Shown: positions 1-8,594, numbered from the stretch's first letter. The stretch: 64,000 nucleotides of DNA from Anderseniella sp963698275 (GCA_963698275.1 CAVOQE010000009.1:434001-498000), one strand, 5' to 3'. Program-made: numbers and translations. The notes: generated by a model not told the origin, from the letters alone.

Positions 1-362
1 GCCGATGTTGCCGCCATCACCATGCCGGGAATGCAGTAGCCGCACTGGCTGGCACCGGTCTTGTGAAACGCCTTCTGCACCGGCGTCAGGTCGCCACCCC
101 ACCCGGTCAGGCCTTCGATGGTTTCGATACTGGTGCCGTTTGCCTTGGCCACCGGCATCAGGCACGACTTGACCAGCTTGCCGTCGACAAACACCGAACA
201 GGTGCCGCATTCACCGGCGCCGCAGCCTTCTTTTGCACCGGTCAGGGCAAGATCGTCACGGATGAAATCCAGCAGGCGCTGGTGCGGCTGTGCCCGCCGC
301 TTCATGGTGCGTCCGTTGATCTGGAATTCCAGATGCAGGTCGGTTTGGGTTTGTTCAGACAT
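1..362 (-). CDS. 2Fe-2S subunit of a molybdenum hydroxylase (CoxS-like), partial
   Basis: Small iron-sulfur subunit of a xanthine dehydrogenase/CO dehydrogenase-type molybdenum hydroxylase. It would carry electrons from the molybdopterin subunit to the FAD subunit. The first 120 residues are present and the C-terminus lies outside the window. The plant-type 2Fe-2S cysteines are visible at residues 47, 52, 55 and 67 (motif CGAGECGTC), and the second cluster begins with C107 and C110 (QCGYC). The ATG overlaps the stop of the FAD-subunit gene by 8 bases, so the two are translationally coupled. The large molybdopterin subunit is expected just beyond the left edge. The substrate cannot be told from these subunits. 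Confidence 0.93.
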   Translation of the reverse strand, partial: MSEQTQTDLHLEFQINGRTMKRRAQPHQRLLDFIRDDLALTGAKEGCGAGECGTCSVFVDGKLVKSCLMPVAKANGTSIETIEGLTGWGGDLTPVQKAFHKTGASQCGYCIPGMVMAATS

Positions 363-1272
363 TGGCTGTCTCCCTGGTATCTTCATTTGGCACTGCTGCC
401 CCGCAATCGGCCAGCGCATCCTCGATTGCCGCTTCCACGAAGCCGCGCACGACAATGCGCCGGTATTCGCGGCGGGTGCGCGAAGCAACCAGTTCGGCCG
501 GCTGCCTGGCGGCTTCCACAATCATCTCGCGGCTCAGTTTCTTGCCGGTGAGCATTTGTTCGGTTTTGGTCAGGCGCAGTGGCACCGGGCTGATGCCCCC
601 AAGCGCCAGGCGGATATCGGCGACCGTGCCGCTAGCCTCGTCCAGCTTGATGCAGGCAACAGCACAAACCGAAGAGATTACCAGCGAACGGCGCTGGCCA
701 ACCTTCTGGAACGACCCGCCATAACCTTCCAGCGTGTCACAGGTAACGGCAGTGACAATCTCGCCCGGTTGCAGATCGGTCACACCAGGCCCTTTAATAA
801 AGTCACTGATCGATACGGTACGATGAGCTATATCGCCGCCTTCGAGACGGGCAATTTCTATCTCGCCGTTCAGCGCCAGGATCGGCGGGGTGCCGTCTGC
901 TGCCGGAGACGCATTGACGATATTGCCGGCCAAGGTCGCCTGTTCGCGGATCTGGTCATCGGCAAACCATATTGCGCAATAGGGCATGCACGGTAACAGT
1001 GCGCGCAGTTTTTCGTCGGTCAGGAATTGCTGGTAGACGACATTTGCGCCCAGCCGTATGCGTCCGTCCGCGACCGTATACCCATCCAGTTCCGGGACAC
1101 GGCTGAGGTCTATCATGGCAGGCAGGTGTACATTTCCCGCCCGGCCTTCCCTTGCCCAAGGCAGAATATCAGTGGCGCCGGCCACAAGCCTTGTGCCCTC
1201 AGGCGCGTCCTGCCACAGGGCAAGAGCATCGGCCAGGCTTGTCGGCATATGGTACTGGTCACATGTCAGCAT
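355..1272 (-). CDS. FAD-binding subunit of a molybdenum hydroxylase (CoxM-like)
   Basis: Medium subunit of a xanthine dehydrogenase-family enzyme, 305 residues, the usual length. It binds FAD and passes electrons from the 2Fe-2S subunit to the final acceptor. The two FAD motifs are clear: AGATD at residues 31-35 and TLAGNIVNASPAAD at 113-126. A CO-dehydrogenase flavoprotein C-terminal domain follows. It is coupled to the downstream 2Fe-2S gene by an 8-base overlap and lies 34 bases after a RidA-like gene, so it probably belongs to a catabolic operon with the alcohol dehydrogenase. The substrate is unknown; xanthine, nicotinate, aldehydes and other heterocycles are all oxidised by members of this family. 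Confidence 0.93.
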   Translation of the reverse strand: MLTCDQYHMPTSLADALALWQDAPEGTRLVAGATDILPWAREGRAGNVHLPAMIDLSRVPELDGYTVADGRIRLGANVVYQQFLTDEKLRALLPCMPYCAIWFADDQIREQATLAGNIVNASPAADGTPPILALNGEIEIARLEGGDIAHRTVSISDFIKGPGVTDLQPGEIVTAVTCDTLEGYGGSFQKVGQRRSLVISSVCAVACIKLDEASGTVADIRLALGGISPVPLRLTKTEQMLTGKKLSREMIVEAARQPAELVASRTRREYRRIVVRGFVEAAIEDALADCGAAVPNEDTRETANV

Positions 1273-1306
1273 GAAAGCTCTCCGTCATGTCCCTTTTCCC
1301 GGCCGG

Positions 1307-1789
1307 TCACTTTTTGACCGGTGCGTAGAAGGTGCCTTCGATTTCCACAATGTCGTCCTGGTTGAGGCGGTCGACTTCAATGATGGTACGCGGTGGATAA
1401 GGTCCGTCTCCCCAGAGCTCTTTCTGGATCTTGTTGACGATCGGCCGGTGCCGGTACATGTCGACCACGTAGACCACCAGCCGCACCGCATCGCGCAACG
1501 ACGCCCCTTCGGACTCGGCGATAAGCTTCATGTTCATGAATGCCTTGCGCACCCGTTCTTCATTGCCCGGCACCAGCTTGTTGGTGGCCGGGTCAATGCC
1601 GCGCATGCCTGCGACATAGACAAAATCCCCTGCCCTTGTGCCCAGCGCCCAGGTAGCAGTTGGAATGATGCCGCCTTCGGGCGCCAGCGTCTTGACCCCG
1701 TTGGGCGACAGGTCCTGGGCTGAAACTGCCGGGACTGCTGCGAACGACCCCGCAGCAACAAGTGCTGATGCAAGTAGGAATTGTTTCAT
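1307..1789 (-). CDS. RidA family protein with a signal peptide
   Basis: A YjgF/YER057c/RidA-fold protein of 160 residues. The first 25 residues form a typical Sec signal (MKQ, hydrophobic core, cleavage after VSA), so the product should be periplasmic. Cytoplasmic RidA enzymes hydrolyse reactive enamines and imines. The arginine equivalent to the catalytic Arg105 of RidA appears to be kept in PPRTIIEV near the C-terminus. The start is the ATG at 1789, behind a GGAGA-type ribosome site; a longer frame upstream lacks a signal and a ribosome site. It sits between the alcohol dehydrogenase and the molybdenum hydroxylase genes, suggesting a role in the same pathway. Exported RidA-like proteins are poorly understood. 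Confidence 0.85.
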   Translation of the reverse strand: MKQFLLASALVAAGSFAAVPAVSAQDLSPNGVKTLAPEGGIIPTATWALGTRAGDFVYVAGMRGIDPATNKLVPGNEERVRKAFMNMKLIAESEGASLRDAVRLVVYVVDMYRHRPIVNKIQKELWGDGPYPPRTIIEVDRLNQDDIVEIEGTFYAPVKK

Positions 1790-1847
1790 GGTCTGTCTCC
1801 CTTGGCGTGTTTGCAGTTCTGAAACCGATGCCGCCCTTCGAAATTGC

Positions 1848-3011
1848 CTATTCCGCCGCTGCGCGCTGGCTCTGTGCATGATTGTTCTTCACCACCACCT
1901 TGATGGCATCTTCCACCCGGTCCTTGGCATAGCGCAGCGCTTCCGGCAGATCGCCCATGTCGAAAGTGTGGGTATGGATCAGCGTGGCATCGAAACGCTT
2001 TTGCCGCATGAAGGCTTCGGCCCGGTGGGTGGCGCTTTTGCCTTCGCCGCGAATGCTGAAGATGTAGATGTTGTTGCGCACCAGGTGGGCAATATCCACC
2101 GCAGGCGATTCATGCGGGAACGCTGCCAGGCAGATGCGGCCACCACGATTGACCATCTGTGCTGCTTCATTGATGCCGTTTGGTGCCGCCGAACACTCGA
2201 CGACATAGTCGACACCCTTGCCGCCCATGATCTTGTGAACCGCCTCGACCGGGTCTTCCTTGCGTACATTGATGACATGGTCGGCACCGAGCTGCTTGCC
2301 GATTTCAAGCCGGTTGTCCCGGGTACCGGTGAGGATCACCGGTTGCGCACCCATGGCCTTGGCCACGGCCACGCCCATCAGGCCGATGGGGCCGGGGCCG
2401 GTCACGACCACGCTTTCACCGGCGACAAGGCCGCCCAGTTCAGTCAGGCCGTACATGGCGGTGCCCGCGGTGACCACAAGGGTTGCCTCTTCGTCCGACA
2501 TGTTGTCGTCGACGTGCACCAGCGTGTTGATGTTGTTGACCTGGTATTCGCAGAAGCCGCCATCGGTGGTGAAACCATTGGCCCGGTGGCCCTTGTTCAC
2601 GTCGCCATAGTTCTTGCCGTAATTGTGGCACGACGTGTACATGCCTTCGCGGCAGCGCTTGCACTGGCCGCAACCAGCATGGATTTCAACGGTGACGCGT
2701 TCACCGATTGTGTACTCATCGACGCCGGGGCCGAGGGCGACCACGGTACCCATGTATTCGTGACCGGGCGTGAAATTCTGGTTGAACGGCAGTTCGCCGT
2801 TGATCTGGGCCGGGGGCCCGTGGTGAATGATCTCAAGGTCGGTTGCGCAGATCGCCACCGCATCAATGCGCACCAGCACTTCTGCCCTGGCAGGTGCCGG
2901 AACCGGCTTGTCCTGCAGGGAGATGTCACCGGGGTCTCCCAGCACCCATGCCTTCATGGTTTCCGGGATCGGATAGTCGGTGCTGGTCTTGACATCATTC
3001 GGCATTGTCAT
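1848..3011 (-). CDS. Zinc-dependent alcohol dehydrogenase (MDR family)
   Basis: Medium-chain dehydrogenase/reductase of 387 residues. Catalytic zinc ligands are C55, H84 and E85 (GHEYMG). The four structural-zinc cysteines are C114, C117, C120 and C128. The nucleotide-binding glycines are GPGPIG at 205-210. It probably oxidises an alcohol or polyol with NAD(P)+. The start at 3011 is chosen because AGGAG lies eight bases upstream; the frame is open further but reads into the regulator region without a ribosome site. It is the first gene after the iclR-type regulator, 61 bases away on the same strand, and is followed by the RidA-like and molybdenum hydroxylase genes. The substrate is not identifiable from sequence. 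Confidence 0.92.
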   Translation of the reverse strand: MTMPNDVKTSTDYPIPETMKAWVLGDPGDISLQDKPVPAPARAEVLVRIDAVAICATDLEIIHHGPPAQINGELPFNQNFTPGHEYMGTVVALGPGVDEYTIGERVTVEIHAGCGQCKRCREGMYTSCHNYGKNYGDVNKGHRANGFTTDGGFCEYQVNNINTLVHVDDNMSDEEATLVVTAGTAMYGLTELGGLVAGESVVVTGPGPIGLMGVAVAKAMGAQPVILTGTRDNRLEIGKQLGADHVINVRKEDPVEAVHKIMGGKGVDYVVECSAAPNGINEAAQMVNRGGRICLAAFPHESPAVDIAHLVRNNIYIFSIRGEGKSATHRAEAFMRQKRFDATLIHTHTFDMGDLPEALRYAKDRVEDAIKVVVKNNHAQSQRAAAE

Positions 3012-3072
3012 TTTTGCGTCTCCTCGTTCGTTTTTTGTCTCAGCGCTTTTGCAGCGCTTGCTGGTTTCAGTT

Positions 3073-3855
3073 TCAGGTGTGAATGCGCTCCGGTTCAGGG
3101 TTGCCGAACCGCGACGAGATTCGCGCGGCGCAGTCCTGCACCGAGTATTTGACCTTGGCCATGTGATCACCGTCAGCCCGCATGCGCGGCATCGATCCAC
3201 TGACCGAACCGATCACCGCACCGGCATGATCACGTATGGCGGCGCCGACACACACGACGCCGGCCTGGAATTCCTCATTGTCGAGCGCATAGCCGTTACG
3301 GCGCACCAGCCGCAAATCTTCCATCAGTTCCGAGATCGTCGAAATTGTCTTGTCGGTAAACCGTTTCAGCCCGCCCTGTGCAATCACCCGGGCAATTTCG
3401 GGCTCCGGCAACCAGGCCAGGATAGCCTTGCCGGTTGCCGTGGCGTGGGCCGCATCAGCCTTCATGCCGTCATCTGATCCGACCCGGATCGGCAGCTTGG
3501 AATCTAGCTTGGCAAAGGTCACCAGCGATGCGCCCTGCAGAACTGCCAGGTGTACGCTTTCAAGTGTCGTGTCGTTCAGCCGCCTGAGTTCCGGCATGGC
3601 GATTTCCGACAGGTTGAACTGTTTCAGCCGGCTGTCGGACAGATCAGTTACGCGGGGGCCGAGAAAATAACTGCGGGTGCGAGAGGTCTGGCCGGCATAG
3701 CCGCGCTTTACCAGGGTCGCCAGAAGATGATGGCAGGTCGATGCATTGAGGTGGGCTCCGGCGGCAAGCTCGTTGAGCGGCAGTTCACCATCGGCATCCG
3801 CCAGGATTTCCAGAATGTCCAGTGCGCGTTCAACCGACTGGATGGTTCGAGGCAT
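3073..3855 (-). CDS. IclR family transcriptional regulator
   Basis: One-component regulator with an N-terminal winged helix-turn-helix (about residues 1-60) and a C-terminal IclR effector domain (about 75-255). The length of 260 residues from the ATG at 3855 is typical. An in-frame TTG at 3942 would add 29 poorly conserved-looking residues and has a weak AAGGTG upstream, so the longer form cannot be excluded. It heads the minus-strand catabolic genes and probably regulates them in response to an aromatic or small organic acid ligand. A large imperfect palindrome at 4014-4050, upstream of both possible starts, is a candidate operator. Confidence 0.92.
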   Translation of the reverse strand: MPRTIQSVERALDILEILADADGELPLNELAAGAHLNASTCHHLLATLVKRGYAGQTSRTRSYFLGPRVTDLSDSRLKQFNLSEIAMPELRRLNDTTLESVHLAVLQGASLVTFAKLDSKLPIRVGSDDGMKADAAHATATGKAILAWLPEPEIARVIAQGGLKRFTDKTISTISELMEDLRLVRRNGYALDNEEFQAGVVCVGAAIRDHAGAVIGSVSGSMPRMRADGDHMAKVKYSVQDCAARISSRFGNPEPERIHT

Positions 3856-4013
3856 TTTGCCCGGCTCGACGGCGTCAGGGCCGTCCGTCCTGTCTGCCCC
3901 GACAGGCTCTGTCTCAACTGCCGTTTTTGCGCCGGTTGCCAATCGTCAATCCAATTCACCTTGTCGAAGAACCTGACATATACAACCGTACTCAGCCCAT
4001 CTGAGTCAATAGT

Positions 4014-4050
4014 ATTTCGCATTCTCAAATCAAATTTGATAATGTGAAAT
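4014..4050. promoter_or_regulatory. Imperfect palindrome upstream of the iclR-type gene
   Basis: Half-sites ATTTCGCATTCTC and GATAATGTGAAAT are inverted copies with two mismatches, separated by a short AT-rich core that is itself partly symmetric. The site lies in the 3856-4229 stretch between the divergent IclR regulator and BLUF genes, which otherwise holds no gene I can support. IclR proteins bind palindromes near their own promoters, so autoregulation is plausible, but assignment is by position only. Confidence 0.4.
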
Positions 4051-4229
4051 AGCAGATCATTCGTCACGGGACCGGAGAAATAACCCGAACTTGTTGATCC
4101 ACAAGCCGGCGTAGCCCGTTACAGGGCCTTGTGCCGGACCCGCAGATGCGTATAAGCCTGCCGGTGATCCACCGGTGCTTGCACACGGCACGATGTCGAA
4201 CAAACTACGCATGAAGGCGATTACGACCC

Positions 4230-4676
4230 ATGTACCATCTGATATATGTCAGCCAGGCCACCCGGCCCATGAGCGAGGAAGACCTCGCCGCCATCCTGAA
4301 AAAAAGCCGTGATTACAACACTGAAGACGGCATTTCGGGCCTGCTGATCTACAAGTTCACCCCGTCTGAGAACCGGGCCAACTTCATGCAGCTGCTGGAA
4401 GGACCGAAAGACAAGGTGCTGGCAGCCTTCGCCAGGATCGAGGCCGACAAACGCCATCACACCAAGGTCGTGCTGGAGCAGGGCGAGATTTCAGACCGCA
4501 ACTTTCCCGACTGGTCGATGGGCTTCCGTAACGCCGACGCGGCTGATCTTGAAAATTTCGACGGGTATTCCGATCTGGGCTCACCTGAATTCTGGACCCG
4601 CGCCAAGGACGGCGAACTGTCCGACGCCCTGGACATCATGATGTCGTTCTATTCCGACGAGTTTGCCGACGACTGA
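4230..4676 (+). CDS. BLUF-domain blue-light sensor
   Basis: Single-domain BLUF photoreceptor, 148 residues. BLUF proteins bind FAD and rearrange a Tyr-Gln hydrogen-bond network on blue-light absorption. The expected flavin-pocket residues are present: Y6, N30, Q54 (in FMQLLEG), and the WSM motif with W95 and M97. There is no fused EAL, GGDEF or cyclase domain, so it must signal through a partner protein. The start is the ATG at 4230 with AAGGCG ten bases upstream. Neighbours give no obvious partner: a regulator diverges on the left and a small secreted hypothetical protein converges on the right. Identification of the fold is firm; the output is unknown. Confidence 0.95.
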   Translation: MYHLIYVSQATRPMSEEDLAAILKKSRDYNTEDGISGLLIYKFTPSENRANFMQLLEGPKDKVLAAFARIEADKRHHTKVVLEQGEISDRNFPDWSMGFRNADAADLENFDGYSDLGSPEFWTRAKDGELSDALDIMMSFYSDEFADD

Positions 4677-4692
4677 GACAACCGAACTGGCT

Positions 4693-5166
4693 CTACGAGT
4701 AACTGCGGCAGGTAGACCCGTCGATGGTGATCCGCCGCAACTGACGCTTGTCCTTGTCGATGAACTTCACCACCAGCCTGCTGTTGGTGCCGGCCAGCCG
4801 ACTGTCACTGCGCCACACACAGGCACCTTTCTGGAACGCTCGCTGAGCTTTTTGTGAAGCCCCATTATTGGCCAGTTCACCGCCGGTTACTTTCACAATG
4901 AAGCGGACCTCGTTAAGGCGCGCATCGTATTCGGTATCAGCCAGCCGCGCAGAGCCGCCAACGCCGGATGGATTGACCAGGCCGCGCTTCAGTCGCCGGC
5001 CGAAGTATTTGGTTTCTTTCTGCAGGAATTGGACCTGCTCTTCCGACGTTGCCCGGGCATAGTCGAATGGTGCGCTTCCGAGCACGCTACCCAGTTCCAG
5101 GCCGCCATAGGCAGCCATGATCACGCCACCGATTATGGCACCGCCGGTAAATAGTTTTGCGCTCAT
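4693..5166 (-). CDS. Hypothetical membrane-anchored protein
   Basis: Unrecognised protein of about 157 residues. The N-terminus (AKLFTGGAIIGGVIMAAYG) is a glycine-rich hydrophobic segment that would act as a signal anchor. The rest is soluble, basic and looks periplasmic, with two cysteines near the C-terminal half (GACVW and STCRS) that could form a disulfide. The ATG at 5166 is preferred because GGGAG lies nine bases upstream; an ATG at 5175 has that site too close. It converges on the BLUF gene with a 16-base gap. No family is recognised. Confidence 0.65.
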   Translation of the reverse strand: MSAKLFTGGAIIGGVIMAAYGGLELGSVLGSAPFDYARATSEEQVQFLQKETKYFGRRLKRGLVNPSGVGGSARLADTEYDARLNEVRFIVKVTGGELANNGASQKAQRAFQKGACVWRSDSRLAGTNSRLVVKFIDKDKRQLRRITIDGSTCRSYS

Positions 5167-5264
5167 CTGTTGCATCTCCCGCTACTTTTCCCAAAGCATT
5201 GTAGAGGCAACAATCTAAAGAAATATTACCTAACGGCACCGCCGGTTTCAGGCAGGCCAGGACA

Positions 5265-5537
5265 TCATATTGAAACAGCCTGCCGGTGTTCAGCGGTGTA
5301 GTAGGGATTGTGTCCATATATGAAAAGTGTGCCGCTGCCGACCCGGTCAAGCTGGCTCGTGCGCCCTGGCGCTTCCGCGTTCAGCGACGACGACAGGATT
5401 TCATCGGCACTCAGGTTCTGACACACCAGCCGTTGCAGGACGGTTTCAACCCTTTTGTTTGACATGTTTCCGGGCAGTACCTTTTCCCACTTCAGGGCAT
5501 TGCTTTCATATTTCCTGATTATCCATTTGGCGGCCAT
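5265..5537 (-). CDS. Hypothetical small protein
   Basis: Unrecognised 90-residue protein. The start at 5537 has a strong GAGG site seven bases upstream; a GTG nine bases earlier is also in frame. The product is soluble and basic at the N-terminus, without a signal peptide or membrane segment. The C-terminal part (GSGTLFIYGHNPYY) has no motif I know. It lies between the hypothetical membrane protein and the Gfo/Idh/MocA oxidoreductase on the same strand, but is separated from the latter by about 185 bases containing a perfect 20-base palindrome. Confidence 0.5.
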   Translation of the reverse strand: MAAKWIIRKYESNALKWEKVLPGNMSNKRVETVLQRLVCQNLSADEILSSSLNAEAPGRTSQLDRVGSGTLFIYGHNPYYTAEHRQAVSI

Positions 5538-5553
5538 CTTCCTCACCTCAACT

Positions 5554-5573
5554 GCGGCTTGTTAACAAGCCGC
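5554..5573. promoter_or_regulatory. Perfect 20-base palindrome
   Basis: GCGGCTTGTTAACAAGCCGC is fully self-complementary. It lies 16 bases upstream of the 90-residue hypothetical gene and downstream of the oxidoreductase gene. No T-run follows on either strand, so an operator or an mRNA hairpin is more likely than an intrinsic terminator. Confidence 0.4.
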
Positions 5574-5722
5574 GCACCAGTGCCGTCACCATCCGCTATC
5601 TCAACCTTTTGCCCCGCGGGCAGTTACAATCTCGCCTTTTGCGGTGTCCGTGGCAATGCCTGTCTGCTCAAGGCGGCGGACGGTGGAAAAAGCAATTGAC
5701 TGGCTGCTGGATACCCGCGGCC

Positions 5723-6682
5723 CTAGCGCGCGTCCAGCATGGCCTCGACCAGCTTCTGCACCCGCAGCGCCTCATCAGCCGTCGCCAGCCGGTTTGGTTG
5801 TCCGTTGATAAGCAACACCAAATCATCAAGCTGGGCTTTCAGGCTCACCGCCCGCGGGTCTCCGGGCTCGGCAGCAACGGGTACGAACTCACCGCCGTCC
5901 GACATCGCATCACGATAGAAATCGGTTACCCGGCGGCTGGCTTTCGTGCCCTTTATGGTCAGTTCCTGCCGGTCAGGCTGGGCACCGCCGACGCTTGCCA
6001 TGACGGTGACGGGGCGGCCGTCTGTGGTTTCCAGCCGGGCCAGCATGTGGGTTTCGCACAAGTCATCATCGCCCGGATAGGACGGCCGTGCCCAGACCAG
6101 CGACAAGGGACCGAGAATCCGCTGCGAGAAGAACAGGAAGTGCGAAACCACTTCCCGCGTCATCCCGCCTTCTGCCCGGAACCGCAGCCAGTCGGCCGCC
6201 TTTTGCCAGTCCCGCGGCCAGTTGGCATAAGTCACCACGATATCGGCACCGACCACATCTCCCATGGCTCCCGACTGCGCAGCCTCGGATATCCGGGTCA
6301 GGGCAGCTCCTGCGGCCTGGGTGAAATTGACCGCCACGGGAACTCCTGATTCAGCCAGTTGCCGCACCAGATCCGCGCTTTCATCCACATCAACCCCCAG
6401 CGGCTTTTCCAGAAACACCGCCTTGCCCGCCGCAGCAGCGCTGAGCGCATAGGCCTTGCGCGGCACCGGCGGGCAGGCAAGATAGACCAGGTCGGCAGCC
6501 TTGATCGCGGCATCGGCACTATCCATGATCTCGCTGCCCGGCGCGGTCTCTGCCGCAAGCCGGCAGCTCTCGGGATCCGGGTCCCACAGAAACGCCGGCG
6601 AAAATTCGTCATGCAACTGCATGTGCTCCAGCATCCGCCGCCCCATGATCCCAAGCCCGATGATTGCCGTTCTGATCGCCAT
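5723..6682 (-). CDS. Gfo/Idh/MocA family oxidoreductase
   Basis: NAD(P)-dependent sugar- or inositol-type dehydrogenase, 319 residues. The Rossmann motif is at residues 9-14 (GLGIMG) and the family signature EKP is at 92-94. The C-terminal alpha/beta domain is present through to the end. The stop of the thiamine-binding-type gene is 17 bases upstream of its start, so the two are probably cotranscribed. The substrate cannot be predicted; members act on sugars, inositols, amino sugars and biliverdin. The ATG at 6682 begins directly before the Rossmann strand, as is usual. Confidence 0.88.
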   Translation of the reverse strand: MAIRTAIIGLGIMGRRMLEHMQLHDEFSPAFLWDPDPESCRLAAETAPGSEIMDSADAAIKAADLVYLACPPVPRKAYALSAAAAGKAVFLEKPLGVDVDESADLVRQLAESGVPVAVNFTQAAGAALTRISEAAQSGAMGDVVGADIVVTYANWPRDWQKAADWLRFRAEGGMTREVVSHFLFFSQRILGPLSLVWARPSYPGDDDLCETHMLARLETTDGRPVTVMASVGGAQPDRQELTIKGTKASRRVTDFYRDAMSDGGEFVPVAAEPGDPRAVSLKAQLDDLVLLINGQPNRLATADEALRVQKLVEAMLDAR

Positions 6683-6699
6683 GCTGCATTCCTTAAGGT

Positions 6700-7059
6700 T
6701 TAAAGATTTGAGTCCGACTGATCGTCGACAAACATGTGGTTTGAAGGCGTCACACCCCGGTCATAGGTGCAGAATGTATCAAACGCACCAGGCGTCTTGT
6801 TGTGAATCTTGATATTGGTGATGACTTCGACCGCCCCGCAATCAAGGCACACCTGCTGCGCCTCTTTAACGATATCCAGGAGCTGGTCCAGGTCACCTTT
6901 CATGGTCGTTTCCATGGCAGCCACCTGAAACGGAACACCAGACTGTTTCACAACCTCGATTGCCTTGTCGACAATCTCGAAATTGTTCCCCTCGCGCACC
7001 CTCGGGATAACCTGGAAGGCCACAAATGTTTCGTTGGTTTCCTGTTTAGTGCCAGCCAT
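6700..7059 (-). CDS. Thiamine-binding-type protein (MTH1187/YkoF superfamily)
   Basis: A 119-residue protein resembling the MTH1187/DUF77 group, small ferredoxin-like proteins of which some bind thiamine. The characteristic features are the FQVIPRV strand at about residues 15-21, the VAAMETTMKG segment (about 46-55) and a long helix before GAVEVITNIKI. It lies 17 bases upstream of the Gfo/Idh/MocA gene, so they may share a transcript. No thiamine pyrophosphate riboswitch or thiamine transporter gene was seen nearby, so a role in thiamine binding is only a family-level suggestion. Confidence 0.75.
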   Translation of the reverse strand: MAGTKQETNETFVAFQVIPRVREGNNFEIVDKAIEVVKQSGVPFQVAAMETTMKGDLDQLLDIVKEAQQVCLDCGAVEVITNIKIHNKTPGAFDTFCTYDRGVTPSNHMFVDDQSDSNL

Positions 7060-7301
7060 CCGGTTTCATCTCCATCGTCGTTTTGCCGTGCTTGCGTTGG
7101 GGCGCTCTACAACGCAGCCGAAATGCCTGCCACCCGCCACATCCTGTCTTATTGACGTAAAATCATCGGCATTACCACCCGGATTTCGACGCTGACACTT
7201 GCGGAACATGAGGAGATATCGAGAAACCCGTTTGTTTAGGTTTTTCTTAGCAATACTCAATCACGGTAACTGAACACGGATGATCTACGGTGTGTTGAAC
7301 A

Positions 7302-8477
7302 ATGAAATACTGGAAATCGACTCTTGCAGCGATCACGCTGACCGCATTTGTCGGCGTGGGATTTCATGCACCCACGGCGAATGCGCTTAACGCAGCCGGG
7401 TGCAGGCTTGTGCACAATGGCTGGAACCTGCCCGCTCGAGCGATTTTTGTTTATCTCAGCTGGTACAATTACCCAGTGGCGTCCAACAATCTTGCAGTCA
7501 TGCTGATGCGCGGACTGGGTGGATGGCGTAATCATCACAAAGCCAACAGGCTGCTGCAGTCGGCCTTTACCGAAAACATCAATGCAGCGGCATTCAATCT
7601 TGTAGGGCAGATCAATCCTCTGCAGCAGTTACCTGACACCTATTTTCGAGAGATGGTGGAGGCACTTGAAACCATTATTGAGCGAGGCGACATTCCAGCG
7701 CGGGTTCTACTCGCTGAAAGACTGTATTTCGTGAAAACCAGGTCAGTCGTGCCCAATAGGGAACGGCGGATCATTCAGCTGCTGGAGCGGGCTGCCGAAA
7801 CTGGTGACGCCGACTATGTCGATAAGCTTGCCCGTACCCTCTATGACCAATTTCGCACTCTACCATTTAATGGAAAGGTCAAATCTTCCAATGCACAGCT
7901 TGGCCGTCGTGCAATTGACTGGGCGAAGCAACTCGTCGATTCCGATGATCCGAGGGGGGCAGTCTTGCTGAGTGAGCTGCGTCTCAACAGCAGGCATGTC
8001 GCCGAACTGTCCAGCCCATATCTGAGCAGCCGCGAGGGGCTCGAATGGCTTGCAATTGCTGCAGAACAGGCCTCGAGCATGCCACTGAATGTCAGTTGTT
8101 ATTACAGCAACAAGTTTGCCCTCAAGCTGGTCCGCGAACATAGGAAAAATTCCGATGATCCGGCATTAAGGAAGTCTATTGCCGCGTTCCCGGCTCTCGC
8201 CGCCAAGTTGGAGGAGTGTCAGAGCGCCTCTCCAGGCCGCCCCCAGTTACCGCGCCCGTTTGGCTCACCGGCTTTGTATGTGAGAAAGCTTGAGCACAAC
8301 GATGGGAATGTACGCTTTAACCCTTCCAATAGCGCTGCGTACCTGGGCGCGCTCCATGCCCGCGGACTTGGCGTCGGCCGTGACTTGGAGAAGGCCAGGA
8401 AGTATCTGACACAGTCGACCGGGGCAGATCGTTCTCGATTTGCGACCGAAGAGTTGAAAGTCTGGTTTCCCGGTTGA
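7302..8477 (+). CDS. Secreted Sel1-like repeat protein
   Basis: A 391-residue protein with an N-terminal signal peptide (residues 1-28, cleavage after NALN or nearby). The body is helical and shows degenerate Sel1/TPR-like units; the clearest is at the C-terminus (AAYLGALHARGLGVGRDLEK), where a canonical Sel1 repeat pattern of alanines, glycines and a tyrosine is kept. Such proteins act as scaffolds in the periplasm or at the cell surface. It stands alone between a divergent operon and a convergent tRNA gene and is less GC-biased than its neighbours. The specific role is unknown. The 240-base region upstream holds no gene I can support. Confidence 0.75.
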   Translation: MKYWKSTLAAITLTAFVGVGFHAPTANALNAAGCRLVHNGWNLPARAIFVYLSWYNYPVASNNLAVMLMRGLGGWRNHHKANRLLQSAFTENINAAAFNLVGQINPLQQLPDTYFREMVEALETIIERGDIPARVLLAERLYFVKTRSVVPNRERRIIQLLERAAETGDADYVDKLARTLYDQFRTLPFNGKVKSSNAQLGRRAIDWAKQLVDSDDPRGAVLLSELRLNSRHVAELSSPYLSSREGLEWLAIAAEQASSMPLNVSCYYSNKFALKLVREHRKNSDDPALRKSIAAFPALAAKLEECQSASPGRPQLPRPFGSPALYVRKLEHNDGNVRFNPSNSAAYLGALHARGLGVGRDLEKARKYLTQSTGADRSRFATEELKVWFPG

Positions 8478-8594
8478 ACCGGTGACGGTGTTCTTCACAC
8501 AGGCGAAACACATTGTGCCACTGGTCTTATGAGACAGACGTCGTTACGGGAGGCGGTACTGCCATTCAGCAACAGGGCGTTGCGGTAAATAAAC

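Noticed and set aside
1638..3152. 504-codon open frame on the plus strand across the RidA and alcohol dehydrogenase genes
   Set aside because: It is antisense to two well-supported genes and encodes no recognisable protein; high G+C makes such long shadow frames common.
7060..7301. Thiamine pyrophosphate riboswitch upstream of the thiamine-binding-type gene
   Set aside because: No conserved thi-box helices could be found in the gap.
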